Origin: Acetobacter sicerae
GTDB lineage: Bacteria > Pseudomonadota > Alphaproteobacteria > Acetobacterales > Acetobacteraceae
Assembly: GCF_011516765.1 (NCBI RefSeq)
Contig: NZ_JAAABN010000011.1
Location: forward strand, 1-64,000
Direction: 5' to 3'
Length of the DNA stretch: 64,000 nt
This document shows, one piece after another, positions 48,256-55,932 of the stretch; position 1 is the first letter of the stretch, and every line of letters begins with the position of its first letter. The position numbers were made by a program, and so were the translations under genes. The notes beneath the pieces are model-generated. The model was not told the DNA's origin. It made no database searches and saw only the letters and a program-made list of their open reading frames with translations.

Positions 48256-48443
48256 CAGGCGAACGCCCGCTAGGTTATCCCGGAAAGCACGACAACCCGA
48301 AACGGCTATTGGCTGTTCGGAACCTCACGGGCTTTTAACGCCCGGGAAGTGTCCCGCTGCGATAGCTTTCCTGCTGATAAAAAAGGCAGATGTTCTGCTG
48401 TGTGCCGTTCCTGTTCGTGGCAAAGTGGAGTAACGTGGTCCCC

Positions 48444-49040
48444 ATGATAACCGATCTGCCGAATCTTCTGACCCTGTCGCGGATCGTCGCCATTCCGGTT
48501 CTGGTCGCGCTTGTGGCCATGAATCGCGCGGAGGCGGCTGCCGGGGCGTGTCTGCTCTTCATTGCGGCGGCGGTGACGGACTACTTTGACGGCCATCTGG
48601 CCCGCTCCCGTCAGATGCAGTCGGATCTCGGGCGCATGCTTGACCCGATTGCCGACAAGCTGCTGGTCGGCGCGTCCCTGATGGTGCTGGCGGGTCTGAA
48701 CAAGCTGACCTATGGCGCGCTCTGGCCCGCTATCGTGATTCTGTGCCGGGAAATTCTGGTCAGCGGCTTGCGGGAATATCTCGCCGGCACCCGTATCAGC
48801 CTGCCCGTCACACGGCTGGCGAAGTGGAAGACCGGTTTCCAGATGACCGCCATCGGGTTCCTGCTGGCTGGCGACAGCACGGGCGTTCTGCTGCACATGC
48901 CGTGGCTGCCGGTCAGTCTCATGGGGTCCGTGATGCTGTGGATCGCAGCGGTTCTCACACTGATGACGGGATGGGACTATCTGGTGGCCGGGTTGCGGCA
49001 TGTGGAAAAGGCCGGAGGTGCCGAAAAAACATCGGGTTAA
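48444..49040 (+). CDS. pgsA: Phosphatidylglycerophosphate synthase PgsA
   Basis: CDP-diacylglycerol-glycerol-3-phosphate 3-phosphatidyltransferase of the inner membrane, the committed step toward phosphatidylglycerol and cardiolipin. The opening DLPNLLTLSRIVAIPVLVAL and the CDP-alcohol phosphotransferase motif DYFDGHLARSRQ...DLGRMLDPIADKL are intact, with four or more membrane helices. The ATG at 48444 gives 198 residues, the usual size. A GTG at 48435 with a closer GGAG site is possible. Downstream is an unusual set of alternative hairpins. Confidence 0.93.
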   Translation: MITDLPNLLTLSRIVAIPVLVALVAMNRAEAAAGACLLFIAAAVTDYFDGHLARSRQMQSDLGRMLDPIADKLLVGASLMVLAGLNKLTYGALWPAIVILCREILVSGLREYLAGTRISLPVTRLAKWKTGFQMTAIGFLLAGDSTGVLLHMPWLPVSLMGSVMLWIAAVLTLMTGWDYLVAGLRHVEKAGGAEKTSG

Positions 49041-49139
49041 GCGTGACCTGTTCGCCACGCTTCATCAGTCTCATGACCTGAGAATGTGAAAGAACATGAC
49101 TTTCAGGTAAGCTGGAATTTACCTGTGGCTGTCACGCTT
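49039..49139 (+). promoter_or_regulatory. Alternative hairpin region between pgsA and a lipoprotein gene
   Basis: AAGCGTG at 49039-49045 can pair with CACGCTT at 49056-49062, or, extended to AAGCGTGAC, with GTCACGCTT at 49131-49139. The two pairings exclude each other. The longer one encloses a hairpin GGTAA/TTACC (49107-49124) and an ACCTGA/TCAGGT pair. This could be a terminator-antiterminator leader, or just the pgsA 3' end. Confidence 0.35.
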
Positions 49140-49185
49140 GTATCAAAGCCCGCACTACGCGGACCATCTGGACGAGGAAGAACTT

Positions 49186-49827
49186 ATGCGGAAAGCCGCT
49201 CTTGTAGCGTCATTACTGGTGTTGAGCGGTTGTTCCGGCTTTGACAAATGGCTTACCGATACGGCGACACTTCCGGGAGCCAATCCCAACGAGCCTCACG
49301 GGGAATCGGAGACGCTGCGGCGGGTGCGTGGTTACGCCACGACCGAAACCCCTTTGCTGCCTGAGGCGGGGAATATCTGGCCGGGGGCCCCGAAGCCCCT
49401 GCCTTCCCTTTCGGATGTTGCGTCTGACCACGATTCCCAGGTTGGCGGAGCAGCCGGGGACCTTCCGGATGGCGGCAAGCTCTCGATCGGCGAGGATTTC
49501 CAGGATTCTTTCTCAGGTGCGGGGACATCCGCAGCCCTGCCCAGCGTAGAACCTGATGTCGCGTCCAAATTTGGTGGTGGGAAAGCGGCCAGTTCCACTA
49601 TCGAGATTCCGAATGGCGATGGCACGACGACTCTGATTCATCCGGACGGCTCGATCAAGACCGTGAAGACCTCTTCCCTGCCTCATGGTGGCGCAGCGCC
49701 TGCGCACAGTGCGAAGGACGCCACCGGAAAGGCCGCTGCGGCGCCTCCGGGCCCCGCCAAGGGAGAGAAGGATATTGTTATTCCCGTGACGCCGCTGCTC
49801 TCGACTGACCCAGCCACCACGCACTGA
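49186..49827 (+). CDS. Putative lipoprotein of unknown function
   Basis: A 213-residue protein starting MRKAALVASLLVLSGCSGFD, a signal peptide with lipobox LSGC, so probably anchored in the outer or inner membrane. The rest is rich in Gly, Ala, Pro, Asp and Ser and looks largely disordered, with one motif of interest, STIEIPNGDGTTTLIHPDGS with IKTVKTS after it. The ATG at 49186 follows a GAGGAAG site. No family was recognised; similar short lipoproteins occur in acetic acid bacteria, from memory. It is transcribed in the same direction as pgsA and moaDE. Confidence 0.7.
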   Translation: MRKAALVASLLVLSGCSGFDKWLTDTATLPGANPNEPHGESETLRRVRGYATTETPLLPEAGNIWPGAPKPLPSLSDVASDHDSQVGGAAGDLPDGGKLSIGEDFQDSFSGAGTSAALPSVEPDVASKFGGGKAASSTIEIPNGDGTTTLIHPDGSIKTVKTSSLPHGGAAPAHSAKDATGKAAAAPPGPAKGEKDIVIPVTPLLSTDPATTH

Positions 49828-49963
49828 CGCGTGCTGTTTCGTCAGAATAAGGTGCGGTCTGGCGGAAATATCGGATAAGATAAGGGCAACACCGCCTGAC
49901 TGGTGAATGTCAGTTTCCGTATATTATCCGGAACGCGTCAGACTGCGAAAACAGGAATTCGGC

Positions 49964-50227
49964 ATGAGTGATAGTGTGACAGTTCTCTATTTCGCCGGTC
50001 TGCGCGAGCAGTTCGGGCGGGGAAGTGAAACGGTCGCGCTCAGTGCGGATGTTCTGACGGTGAAAGACTTTCTGACTGCCAGACGTCAGGCAGACACCAC
50101 CTTTGAGGCTGTTTTTTCCCGGTTTCCCCGTATGCGTGTGGCGGTCAACAAGGTCATGGGAGACCTTTCGACACCTGTGCACAATGGCGACGAGATTGCT
50201 TTTTTTCCGCCCATGACCGGTGGATAA
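49964..50227 (+). CDS. moaD: Molybdopterin synthase small subunit MoaD
   Basis: Ubiquitin-like sulfur carrier that delivers sulfur to precursor Z in molybdopterin synthesis. The 87-residue protein has TVLYFAGLREQFGRGSETV, VAVNKVMGDLSTPVHNGDEI, and the essential C-terminal diglycine (FFPPMTGG). The ATG at 49964 has an ACAGGA site eight bases upstream, so the longer frame from 49907 is not used. moaE follows five bases after the stop. Confidence 0.94.
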   Translation: MSDSVTVLYFAGLREQFGRGSETVALSADVLTVKDFLTARRQADTTFEAVFSRFPRMRVAVNKVMGDLSTPVHNGDEIAFFPPMTGG

Positions 50228-50232
50228 GCGCC

Positions 50233-50700
50233 ATGTCGTCGCAGGAAAACGCCCGCAGAATCCGTGTTGTAGTGCAGCCTTCTCCCTTTGATATGGGAAC
50301 GGAAACGGCACGCCTGCTGACTCTTGGTCCGGATATAGGTGGTCTGGGCTCTTTTCTTGGAGTTGTGCGCGGCGGTGGCGGGCTGGTGGCTCTTGAGCTG
50401 GAGCATTATCCCGGCATGTGCGAACAGAGCCTGACGACGCTGGCTGAAGACGCATTGCAGCGATTCAGTCTGGTCGGATGCACGATCATTCATCGTGTGG
50501 GACGACTGGTTGTAGGAGAGCCTATCGTGCTGGTGCTGGCTGCCGCCGCTCACCGTGGCGCAGCTCTGGACGCCACACGCTTTCTCATCGACCGACTGAA
50601 AACGGGTGCGCCGTTCTGGAAAGCCGAAGAATTTGCCGACGGACGGCGAGTCTGGGTGGAAAGCCGACAGGAAGATGAGGCGATCGCCGCAAGGTGGTGA
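50233..50700 (+). CDS. moaE: Molybdopterin synthase catalytic subunit MoaE
   Basis: Large subunit that, with thiocarboxylated MoaD, converts precursor Z to molybdopterin. Family landmarks: GGLGSFLGVVRGGGG, LELEHYPGMCEQSL, IIHRVGRLVVGEPIVLVLAA, HRGAALDATRFLIDRLKTGA, then PFWKAEEFADGRRVWVE (FGRVxG-like start is here GSFLGVVRG). At 155 residues it is of normal size. It starts five bases after moaD, so the two are translationally linked. The remaining molybdenum-cofactor genes are elsewhere. Confidence 0.93.
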   Translation: MSSQENARRIRVVVQPSPFDMGTETARLLTLGPDIGGLGSFLGVVRGGGGLVALELEHYPGMCEQSLTTLAEDALQRFSLVGCTIIHRVGRLVVGEPIVLVLAAAAHRGAALDATRFLIDRLKTGAPFWKAEEFADGRRVWVESRQEDEAIAARW

Positions 50701-50867
50701 AACCTGCCGCACGTTCCGGAAGAGCCGAGGACCGCGCTTTTGAGGCATCGCTTTTCAGGCGGTGATACGCGCCTCAGGGAAGAGCCCCGAACCCCACAAA
50801 ACAACACGGTCGCCCTGTTAGAAGACCCCGCGCTGTCTTCTGTTTACCAGACAGACAACAATCATAA

Positions 50868-50896
50868 AAAAAAGCCGCCCTTCCCTGAAGGAAGAA
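50868..50896 (-). terminator. Intrinsic terminator of the response regulator gene
   Basis: AAAAGCCG and CGGCTTTT arms with an inner TTCC/GGAA pair, flanked on the plus strand by a long A-run. On the minus strand the stem is therefore followed by T residues, 11 bases past the regulator's stop. It may serve moaE in the other direction as well. Confidence 0.85.
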
Positions 50897-50906
50897 CGGC
50901 TTTTCA

Positions 50907-51623
50907 TCAAATGGCCGGAACGCCGGCTTCCGGGTCAAGGCGGTAACCACCACCTTCCGTAATCAGCAGCGTCGCATTGGAAGGATCCGGCTCGATCTTC
51001 TGACGCAGACGATAGATGTGCGTTTCAAGCGTGTGCGTCGTCACGGCAGCGTTGTAGCCCCAGACTTCATTCAGCAGCACCTGACGTGGCACGGGACGCG
51101 TACCGGCTCGATAGAGAAACTTGAGGATCGCGGCCTCTTTCTCCGTCAGGCGGATGCGCTTGTTGCGGGTCGTCTCCACCAGCAGCTTGGCGGACGGACG
51201 GAAGGTGTAAGGACCAACCGTAAAGACCGCGTCTTCACTGTTTTCGAAAATACGAAGCTGGGCGCGCAGACGGGCCAGCAGTTCAGCGATGCGGAAGGGC
51301 TTGGCGACATAATCGTTCGCACCGGCGTCCAGACCGCGCACGATGTCAGCCTCGTCATCCGAGCCTGTCAGCATGACGATCGGCATGCGCAGCCCTGCCC
51401 GTCGCAGTTCCACGCAGAAGTCGCGGCCGTCTCCGTCCGGAAGCGTCACATCGAGAATGATGGCGTCGAAACGCGCATCCGGAGCCTTCAGCGCCTCCCA
51501 TGCGGCGGCAACGGAATCGGCCTCCACGGCCTGAAACTCACCCTCGACCTGCAGCTGCTCAACCAGCATCTGTCGCAGCGTCTGGTCATCATCAACGATC
51601 AGGATTGGACGTGCGCCCGACAT
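50907..51623 (-). CDS. OmpR/PhoB-family response regulator without an adjacent kinase
   Basis: A 238-residue two-domain regulator. The receiver domain has the acidic pocket ILIVDDDQT (11-13), phosphoacceptor Asp58 in IILDVTLPDGDG, Thr86 in MLTGSDDE and Lys108 in YVAKPF. The C-terminal winged helix reads IRLTEKEAAILKFLYRAG, VWGYNAAVTTHTLETHIYRL and LLITEGGGYRL. No histidine kinase gene lies beside it, so its partner must be elsewhere. The gene is monocistronic, ended by the terminator above. Its regulon is unknown. Confidence 0.9.
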   Translation of the reverse strand: MSGARPILIVDDDQTLRQMLVEQLQVEGEFQAVEADSVAAAWEALKAPDARFDAIILDVTLPDGDGRDFCVELRRAGLRMPIVMLTGSDDEADIVRGLDAGANDYVAKPFRIAELLARLRAQLRIFENSEDAVFTVGPYTFRPSAKLLVETTRNKRIRLTEKEAAILKFLYRAGTRPVPRQVLLNEVWGYNAAVTTHTLETHIYRLRQKIEPDPSNATLLITEGGGYRLDPEAGVPAI

Positions 51624-51902
51624 TCACTACCTCTTCTTTTTGCGGGCTCAGTAAGCGCCCTTTACCACTACGGCAAGAGGCAACCGACTCACTTCACCCT
51701 TTTCGGCGGGCGAGTGCCGAACCTCTGCTTCACGGCGTCGTGACAGACTGGCATGAAACGGAGGATAACGCCAATTCCACTCTGCCATCATTCCGATACA
51801 AAAACCGGCTCTCCATGACGCTCTTGCAGCATCACAGCGACACAGGGCTGTCAGCAGACCCGTCAGCCCCCCGAAACCTCACCTGCAACCGGAACCGTGA
51901 TC

Positions 51903-52439
51903 ATGATACATGCGACACTCATTCCTGAAAGCGGCTGCACTGCACGACTGCATTGCGCAAACCGGGTTTTCCCGGCTGTGATCGGCGCTGCCGGCATCAC
52001 GCACCATAAGGAAGAAGGGGATCACGCCACCCCGGTGGGCACCTTCCCACTGCGGAAGCTGTTTTACCGCGCAGATCGGGTCAGCCGCCCGATACCGGGG
52101 CCGGTCCATGCCGACGGCTCGCGCCTTTTGCTTGAGCCGATCACCCGGCAGGATGGCTGGTGCGACGATCCATCACATGCCGACTACAACCGGCAGATCA
52201 CGCTGCCACACCCAGCCCGTCACGAAGAATTGTGGCGTGAGGACCATCTCTACGACATCGTCGGCGTGCTGGGTTACAACGACAATCCGCCGGTCGCAGG
52301 TCGCGGCTCAGCGATTTTCCTGCATCTCCAGTCGCCGGACAGAGCCCCAACGGAAGGCTGCATCGCCCTGACCGAAGCCGATCTGCGGGAAGTCCTCGCC
52401 ATGGGGCTCGCCTCGATCACGGTTGAGGCGACGTCGTAA
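51903..52439 (+). CDS. L,D-transpeptidase catalytic-domain (YkuD-like) protein
   Basis: A 178-residue protein with a YkuD fold pattern: an N-terminal beta segment, a middle with GDHATPVGTFPLRKLFYRAD, and the active-site region SAIFLHLQSPDRAPTEGCIA (conserved His and Cys with Gly). The usual final motif S/T-H-G-C is here T-E-G-C. No signal peptide is visible, although family members usually act in the periplasm on peptidoglycan. The ATG at 51903 is favoured over a GTG six bases upstream. Its last 23 bases overlap the convergent antiporter gene. Confidence 0.78.
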   Translation: MIHATLIPESGCTARLHCANRVFPAVIGAAGITHHKEEGDHATPVGTFPLRKLFYRADRVSRPIPGPVHADGSRLLLEPITRQDGWCDDPSHADYNRQITLPHPARHEELWREDHLYDIVGVLGYNDNPPVAGRGSAIFLHLQSPDRAPTEGCIALTEADLREVLAMGLASITVEATS

Positions 52440-54252
52440 CCGGTGGGGCGTTGGGTCTGGGCGGCACCATGGAAATGATCACTTCTTCGACAGCGGGCGG
52501 CGCGTCCCGCCCTTCTTCCGCAGAGTGGATCATGACCCCGCCGCCCGGTCGAAGCGTGAGAAAATCGAGACGGTCTTCAACTCGTCGTGAAAGTTGCACT
52601 TCGGTTTCCGGCGTGACGGGTAACGCCACGAAACGCCAGCCATCCTGATAGAGTGTATCCAGAAGCGTGAAGTTCCACGCAGGCTCACCCAGCAGTTTGC
52701 CGCGCGCATCCCGGCTCAGACCGCGATACTCATCCAGCTTCTTGAGGCCCGGACTGACCTGATAGACACGCGCCCGTCCGAAATGCGGCGCAAGGTGCGC
52801 GCAGACCATGCCGTTATAGATCGCGTCCGGGGTGGCGGCGATCAGATAGTCCGCAGGCAGTTCCTCCAGACTCTCGGCGCCGGCATCGGACAGCATCTCG
52901 GCGTGCAGCACCGGAATACCCGCCCGTTTTGCGGGCACCAGCCCCCGCGCCGCCGTATCGACCATGGTCACCGGCGTCCCGGCCCTGACCACGACCTCCG
53001 CCATGTTGCGTGTCCAGGGATTGGCCCCGACAATCGCCAGTGCGGGCACATTGGAGAGAGTCAGCTTCAGTTTCCGCGCCAGAGGTGTCAGCGAAAACCC
53101 ATGGAGCAGCATGGTCGCCGCAATGAGCGCGAACACGGCAGGCATGACGAATTCGGAACTGGCGAAACCGGCCTCACTCAGTCGAATCCCGGACACACCG
53201 GCTACGGCCGCCGCGACAATACCGCGCGGCGCGATCCATCCCACAAAGATACGTTCGCTCCAGCTCAGGCCGCTCCTCAATGTCGCCAGATAAATCCCCA
53301 ACGGCCTGATAACGAAGATCATCGCCAATGTCAGAGCGAATATGGACCAGGACAGACGGGCCAGAACGACGCGATGGAGGTCGGCGGTCAGCAGGATGAA
53401 CAGGAGCGAGACGATCAGAACGACCATGCTCTCCTTCATCCGCTGCAGTTCACCCAGCCCCGGCACACGCATGTTGGCCAGCGCCATGCCGAACACGGTC
53501 GCAGCCATGAGACCGGCCCCGTCCATGAACAGGGTGCCTAACCCGTAGACTGCCAGCGCCAGAGTGAGGAGCAGCGGCATCTTGAGCGTCTCGGGCATCA
53601 GATCCCGGACAAAGAGCTGCTTGACGCTCCAGCCTCCGCCGATGCCGAGACCGATTGCCACGATCATGCTGATCAGGAGATGCGGCATCATCTCGGTGAA
53701 ATAGATTGATGTGCCTTCATTCGGCTTCATCAGCAGAATTTCCAGCACGAGCGTCGCGAGGATCGCCCCGACCGGATCGTTGACAATGGCTTCCCAGCGC
53801 AGAAAGGCGGCGATACGTGGCTTCAGTTTCGCCTGCCGCAGCAATGGCAGCACGACCGTCGGACCGGTCACCACGACAATGGAACCGAACAGGCAGGCAG
53901 GTCCCCACGCCAGCCCACCGACATAATGCGCGGCGGCGGACCCCAGAATCCAGTTGATGGGGAGAGCGACCAGAGTGAGGCGGATCACACCTTCGCCAGC
54001 CACGCTGAGTTGTCGGAAGTCCAGCGCAAGACCGCCTTCGAACACGATCAGCGCCACGGCTAGCGAGACGATGGGATGGAACAGAGGGCCGATCAGTGTG
54101 GAGGGATGAAGGATATCCAGCCCCGGCCCCAGAACCAGCCCCAGCACAAAGAGCAGGACAATGGCGGGAAGACGAAAACGCCAGGCAATCCACTGCGCAG
54201 CCATGCCGCCGCAGAAAACAAGGAAGACAAGAAAGGCTGCATCCTGTGTCAT
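52417..54252 (-). CDS. NhaP/CPA1-type cation:proton antiporter
   Basis: A 611-residue transporter. The N-terminal ~390 residues hold the CPA1 core with twelve or so helices: VFEGGLALDFRQLS, VTGPTVVLPLLRQAK, the essential Asp segment RWEAIVNDPVGAILATLV, and GWIAPRGIVAAAVAGVSGIR. The remainder has a TrkA-N/RCK-like Rossmann segment (LAIVGANPWTRNMAEVVVRA) suggesting ligand control. It may exchange Na+ or K+ for protons, useful under acid stress; which ion is unknown. The ATG at 54252 starts the first helix directly; the longer frame adds 18 polar residues. Convergent with, and overlapping, the YkuD-like gene by 23 bases. Confidence 0.86.
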   Translation of the reverse strand: MTQDAAFLVFLVFCGGMAAQWIAWRFRLPAIVLLFVLGLVLGPGLDILHPSTLIGPLFHPIVSLAVALIVFEGGLALDFRQLSVAGEGVIRLTLVALPINWILGSAAAHYVGGLAWGPACLFGSIVVVTGPTVVLPLLRQAKLKPRIAAFLRWEAIVNDPVGAILATLVLEILLMKPNEGTSIYFTEMMPHLLISMIVAIGLGIGGGWSVKQLFVRDLMPETLKMPLLLTLALAVYGLGTLFMDGAGLMAATVFGMALANMRVPGLGELQRMKESMVVLIVSLLFILLTADLHRVVLARLSWSIFALTLAMIFVIRPLGIYLATLRSGLSWSERIFVGWIAPRGIVAAAVAGVSGIRLSEAGFASSEFVMPAVFALIAATMLLHGFSLTPLARKLKLTLSNVPALAIVGANPWTRNMAEVVVRAGTPVTMVDTAARGLVPAKRAGIPVLHAEMLSDAGAESLEELPADYLIAATPDAIYNGMVCAHLAPHFGRARVYQVSPGLKKLDEYRGLSRDARGKLLGEPAWNFTLLDTLYQDGWRFVALPVTPETEVQLSRRVEDRLDFLTLRPGGGVMIHSAEEGRDAPPAVEEVIISMVPPRPNAPPVTTSPQP

Positions 54253-54495
54253 GCTGCGACCCTCGTACGCATGTCCGCCATTTTCTCTCCCATGCTGTGA
54301 AACCACGCGGGGCAGAAGCTCTGTGCCGCGTTCAATGCTGATATCTGATCAGCTTATACACGACTGACGACAACTCCCCATAGAGGCGCTGCTCTTGGCG
54401 GAAACACCGATCCCGTCCACACTGCGCGCCTATCGCCGGTGCTGGCCCGTGTCCGTACGCCACACCGCTCGTCCACGCATCAGGGAGTCACGCAG

Positions 54496-54786
54496 ATGTC
54501 TCAGATTGAAGTTGTCGCCATTGTGAAGGTGAAACCAGGAAAGGGAGACGAAGCGGCCGCAGCCATGAAGGCCTGTGTCGTGCCGTCACGCGCAGAGGCG
54601 ACCAATCATGCCTATACGCCGTTCCGTGATCTCGATGCGCCCGAAACACTCGTCTTCATCGAACGCTGGGAAAGCCGTCAGGCGCTTCAGGACCATCTGG
54701 AAACGCCTCATTTCAAGAATATGGCCGCCATACTGGAACCGCTTCTCGCAACCCCCATCGAGATCCACATTCTCCAGCCAGTCTGA
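54496..54786 (+). CDS. Antibiotic biosynthesis monooxygenase-fold (ABM) protein
   Basis: A 96-residue ferredoxin-like alpha/beta-barrel monomer of the ABM/YgiN type. IEVVAIVKVKPGKGDEAAAA opens the first strand and helix; LVFIERWESRQALQDHLETP, HFKNM and the final HILQPV match the family. Such proteins form dimers and include quinol monooxygenases and heme-degrading enzymes, but no heme ligand pattern was identified here. The ATG at 54496 has a CAGGGA site. It stands alone, followed by the dispersed repeat copy. Confidence 0.8.
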   Translation: MSQIEVVAIVKVKPGKGDEAAAAMKACVVPSRAEATNHAYTPFRDLDAPETLVFIERWESRQALQDHLETPHFKNMAAILEPLLATPIEIHILQPV

Positions 54787-54845
54787 AACACCCACGCGGA
54801 GACGCCCTGCAAGCGAGGCGCTTCGTGTTTCACGGGAATCAATTT

Positions 54846-54885
54846 CCGGAGGCTTTTTGAAAAAAAGCTTCACCCGAAACTGCTT
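54846..54885. repeat. Dispersed intergenic element, copy 2
   Basis: Contains GGCTTTTTGAAAAAAAGCTT, a self-complementary hairpin, followed by CACCCGAAACTGCTTCGG. It matches the reverse complement of 33213-33255 at most positions of the hairpin and the ACCC-AAA segment. Placed in the gap between the ABM gene and the convergent small coiled-coil gene. Confidence 0.5.
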
Positions 54886-54911
54886 CGGACGTCTGAGCCA
54901 GTCAGCGACTC

Positions 54912-55202
54912 TTAAAGTCGCCTGCGCTGCCTCAGTCGTCTGAGCAGTTTTCTCGCAGTCTGTAGCGCGACCGGCCCGATCCGGCCGAAACGCGCCTCTG
55001 CAAGCTGCTTTTCCAGAGTGGTCACACGGCTTTGCAGCGCCCGAATGTGCCGGTCGTCAGCCTGCCTTTTCTCCAGAAGCTCCAGCAGACACCGCTCCAG
55101 AAACGCCTGCTCCTCCACCGGATCAACGGGGGGAACGGCGACGTCCTCTCCCGGCGGCTGCCTGCTTTCGTCCGTCACAACCGTTTTCTGCTCACACACC
55201 AA
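54912..55202 (-). CDS. Small coiled-coil-like protein linked to the phosphosugar isomerase gene
   Basis: A 96-residue highly charged protein. Its start overlaps the stop of the isomerase gene by 11 bases, suggesting co-translation. The centre (FLERCLLELLEKRQADDRHI then RALQSRVTTLEKQL) has a heptad pattern typical of a short coiled coil, and the C-terminus is strongly basic (LLRRLRQRRRL). No family recognised. It could be a real third gene of the glycan operon or a fortuitous frame; overlap and composition favour the former moderately. Confidence 0.5.
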   Translation of the reverse strand: MVCEQKTVVTDESRQPPGEDVAVPPVDPVEEQAFLERCLLELLEKRQADDRHIRALQSRVTTLEKQLAEARFGRIGPVALQTARKLLRRLRQRRRL

Positions 55203-55809
55203 CCGGACGTGGACACAGAGCGCGTTCGACCAGCCCGCAGACGATATGCGCGGCAGTGATGTGAAGCTGCTGGATCACCGGCGTCCAGTTGGCCGGAACC
55301 GCAAGCGTCACATCGCAATGTGCGCCCAACACACCGGCATGTCCTGTGAAAGCCGCCGTCACCAGACCGATTTCACGCGCAGCCTCGAAAGCCCGCAGGA
55401 TGTTGGGTGAACGCCCTGAGGTGGTGATACCGAGGAAGACATCCCCTTCCCGCCCCAGCGCCATGACCTGACGGGAGAAGATATCGGCGAACCCGTAATC
55501 ATTGCCGATGGCGGTGATGCCGGACGTGTCAGTGGTCAGCGCGACCGCGCTCAGGGGGCGGCGGTCATACATCAGCCGCGCCGTAAACTCGCCGGCGATA
55601 TGCTGCGCATCGGCAGCGCTGCCGCCATTGCCCGCAATCAGCAGCCGTCCGCCGTTTTCCAGCGCAGTCACAATCCGTGCACCCATGTCCAGCATGATCG
55701 CCTGAGAGACCTCATCCTGCGCAAACGCCGCCATCGCGTCGGCGGACTGACGCAGATAGTCGGTCATGAACCCCTTGTCGGCCCCGACTGTTTGCGCTGC
55801 ATCGTCCAT
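55192..55809 (-). CDS. Phosphosugar isomerase of the SIS family (GmhA-like)
   Basis: A 205-residue single SIS-domain protein. The phosphosugar-binding motifs LLIAGNGGSAADAQHIAGEF, TDTSGITAIGNDYGFADIFS and ITTSGRSPNILRAFEAAREI match GmhA, which makes D-glycero-heptose 7-phosphate for lipopolysaccharide core, and its homologue DiaA. Its place beside glycosyltransferase genes supports a heptose or surface-glycan role. The ATG at 55809 is chosen on family start and lies inside a longer frame. It overlaps the small coiled-coil gene by 11 bases. Confidence 0.83.
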   Translation of the reverse strand: MDDAAQTVGADKGFMTDYLRQSADAMAAFAQDEVSQAIMLDMGARIVTALENGGRLLIAGNGGSAADAQHIAGEFTARLMYDRRPLSAVALTTDTSGITAIGNDYGFADIFSRQVMALGREGDVFLGITTSGRSPNILRAFEAAREIGLVTAAFTGHAGVLGAHCDVTLAVPANWTPVIQQLHITAAHIVCGLVERALCPRPVGV

Positions 55810-55932
55810 GGCTACCCTCTCAAGCATCACCTGTTATCCTTGCTGACAATAGCGTGAGACTACGCCAAGGACATGTCTAAACCGTTTCTATAGCCGCCTC
55901 TCTCATGACAGGGCAGCCCCGGAAGCCTTCCT

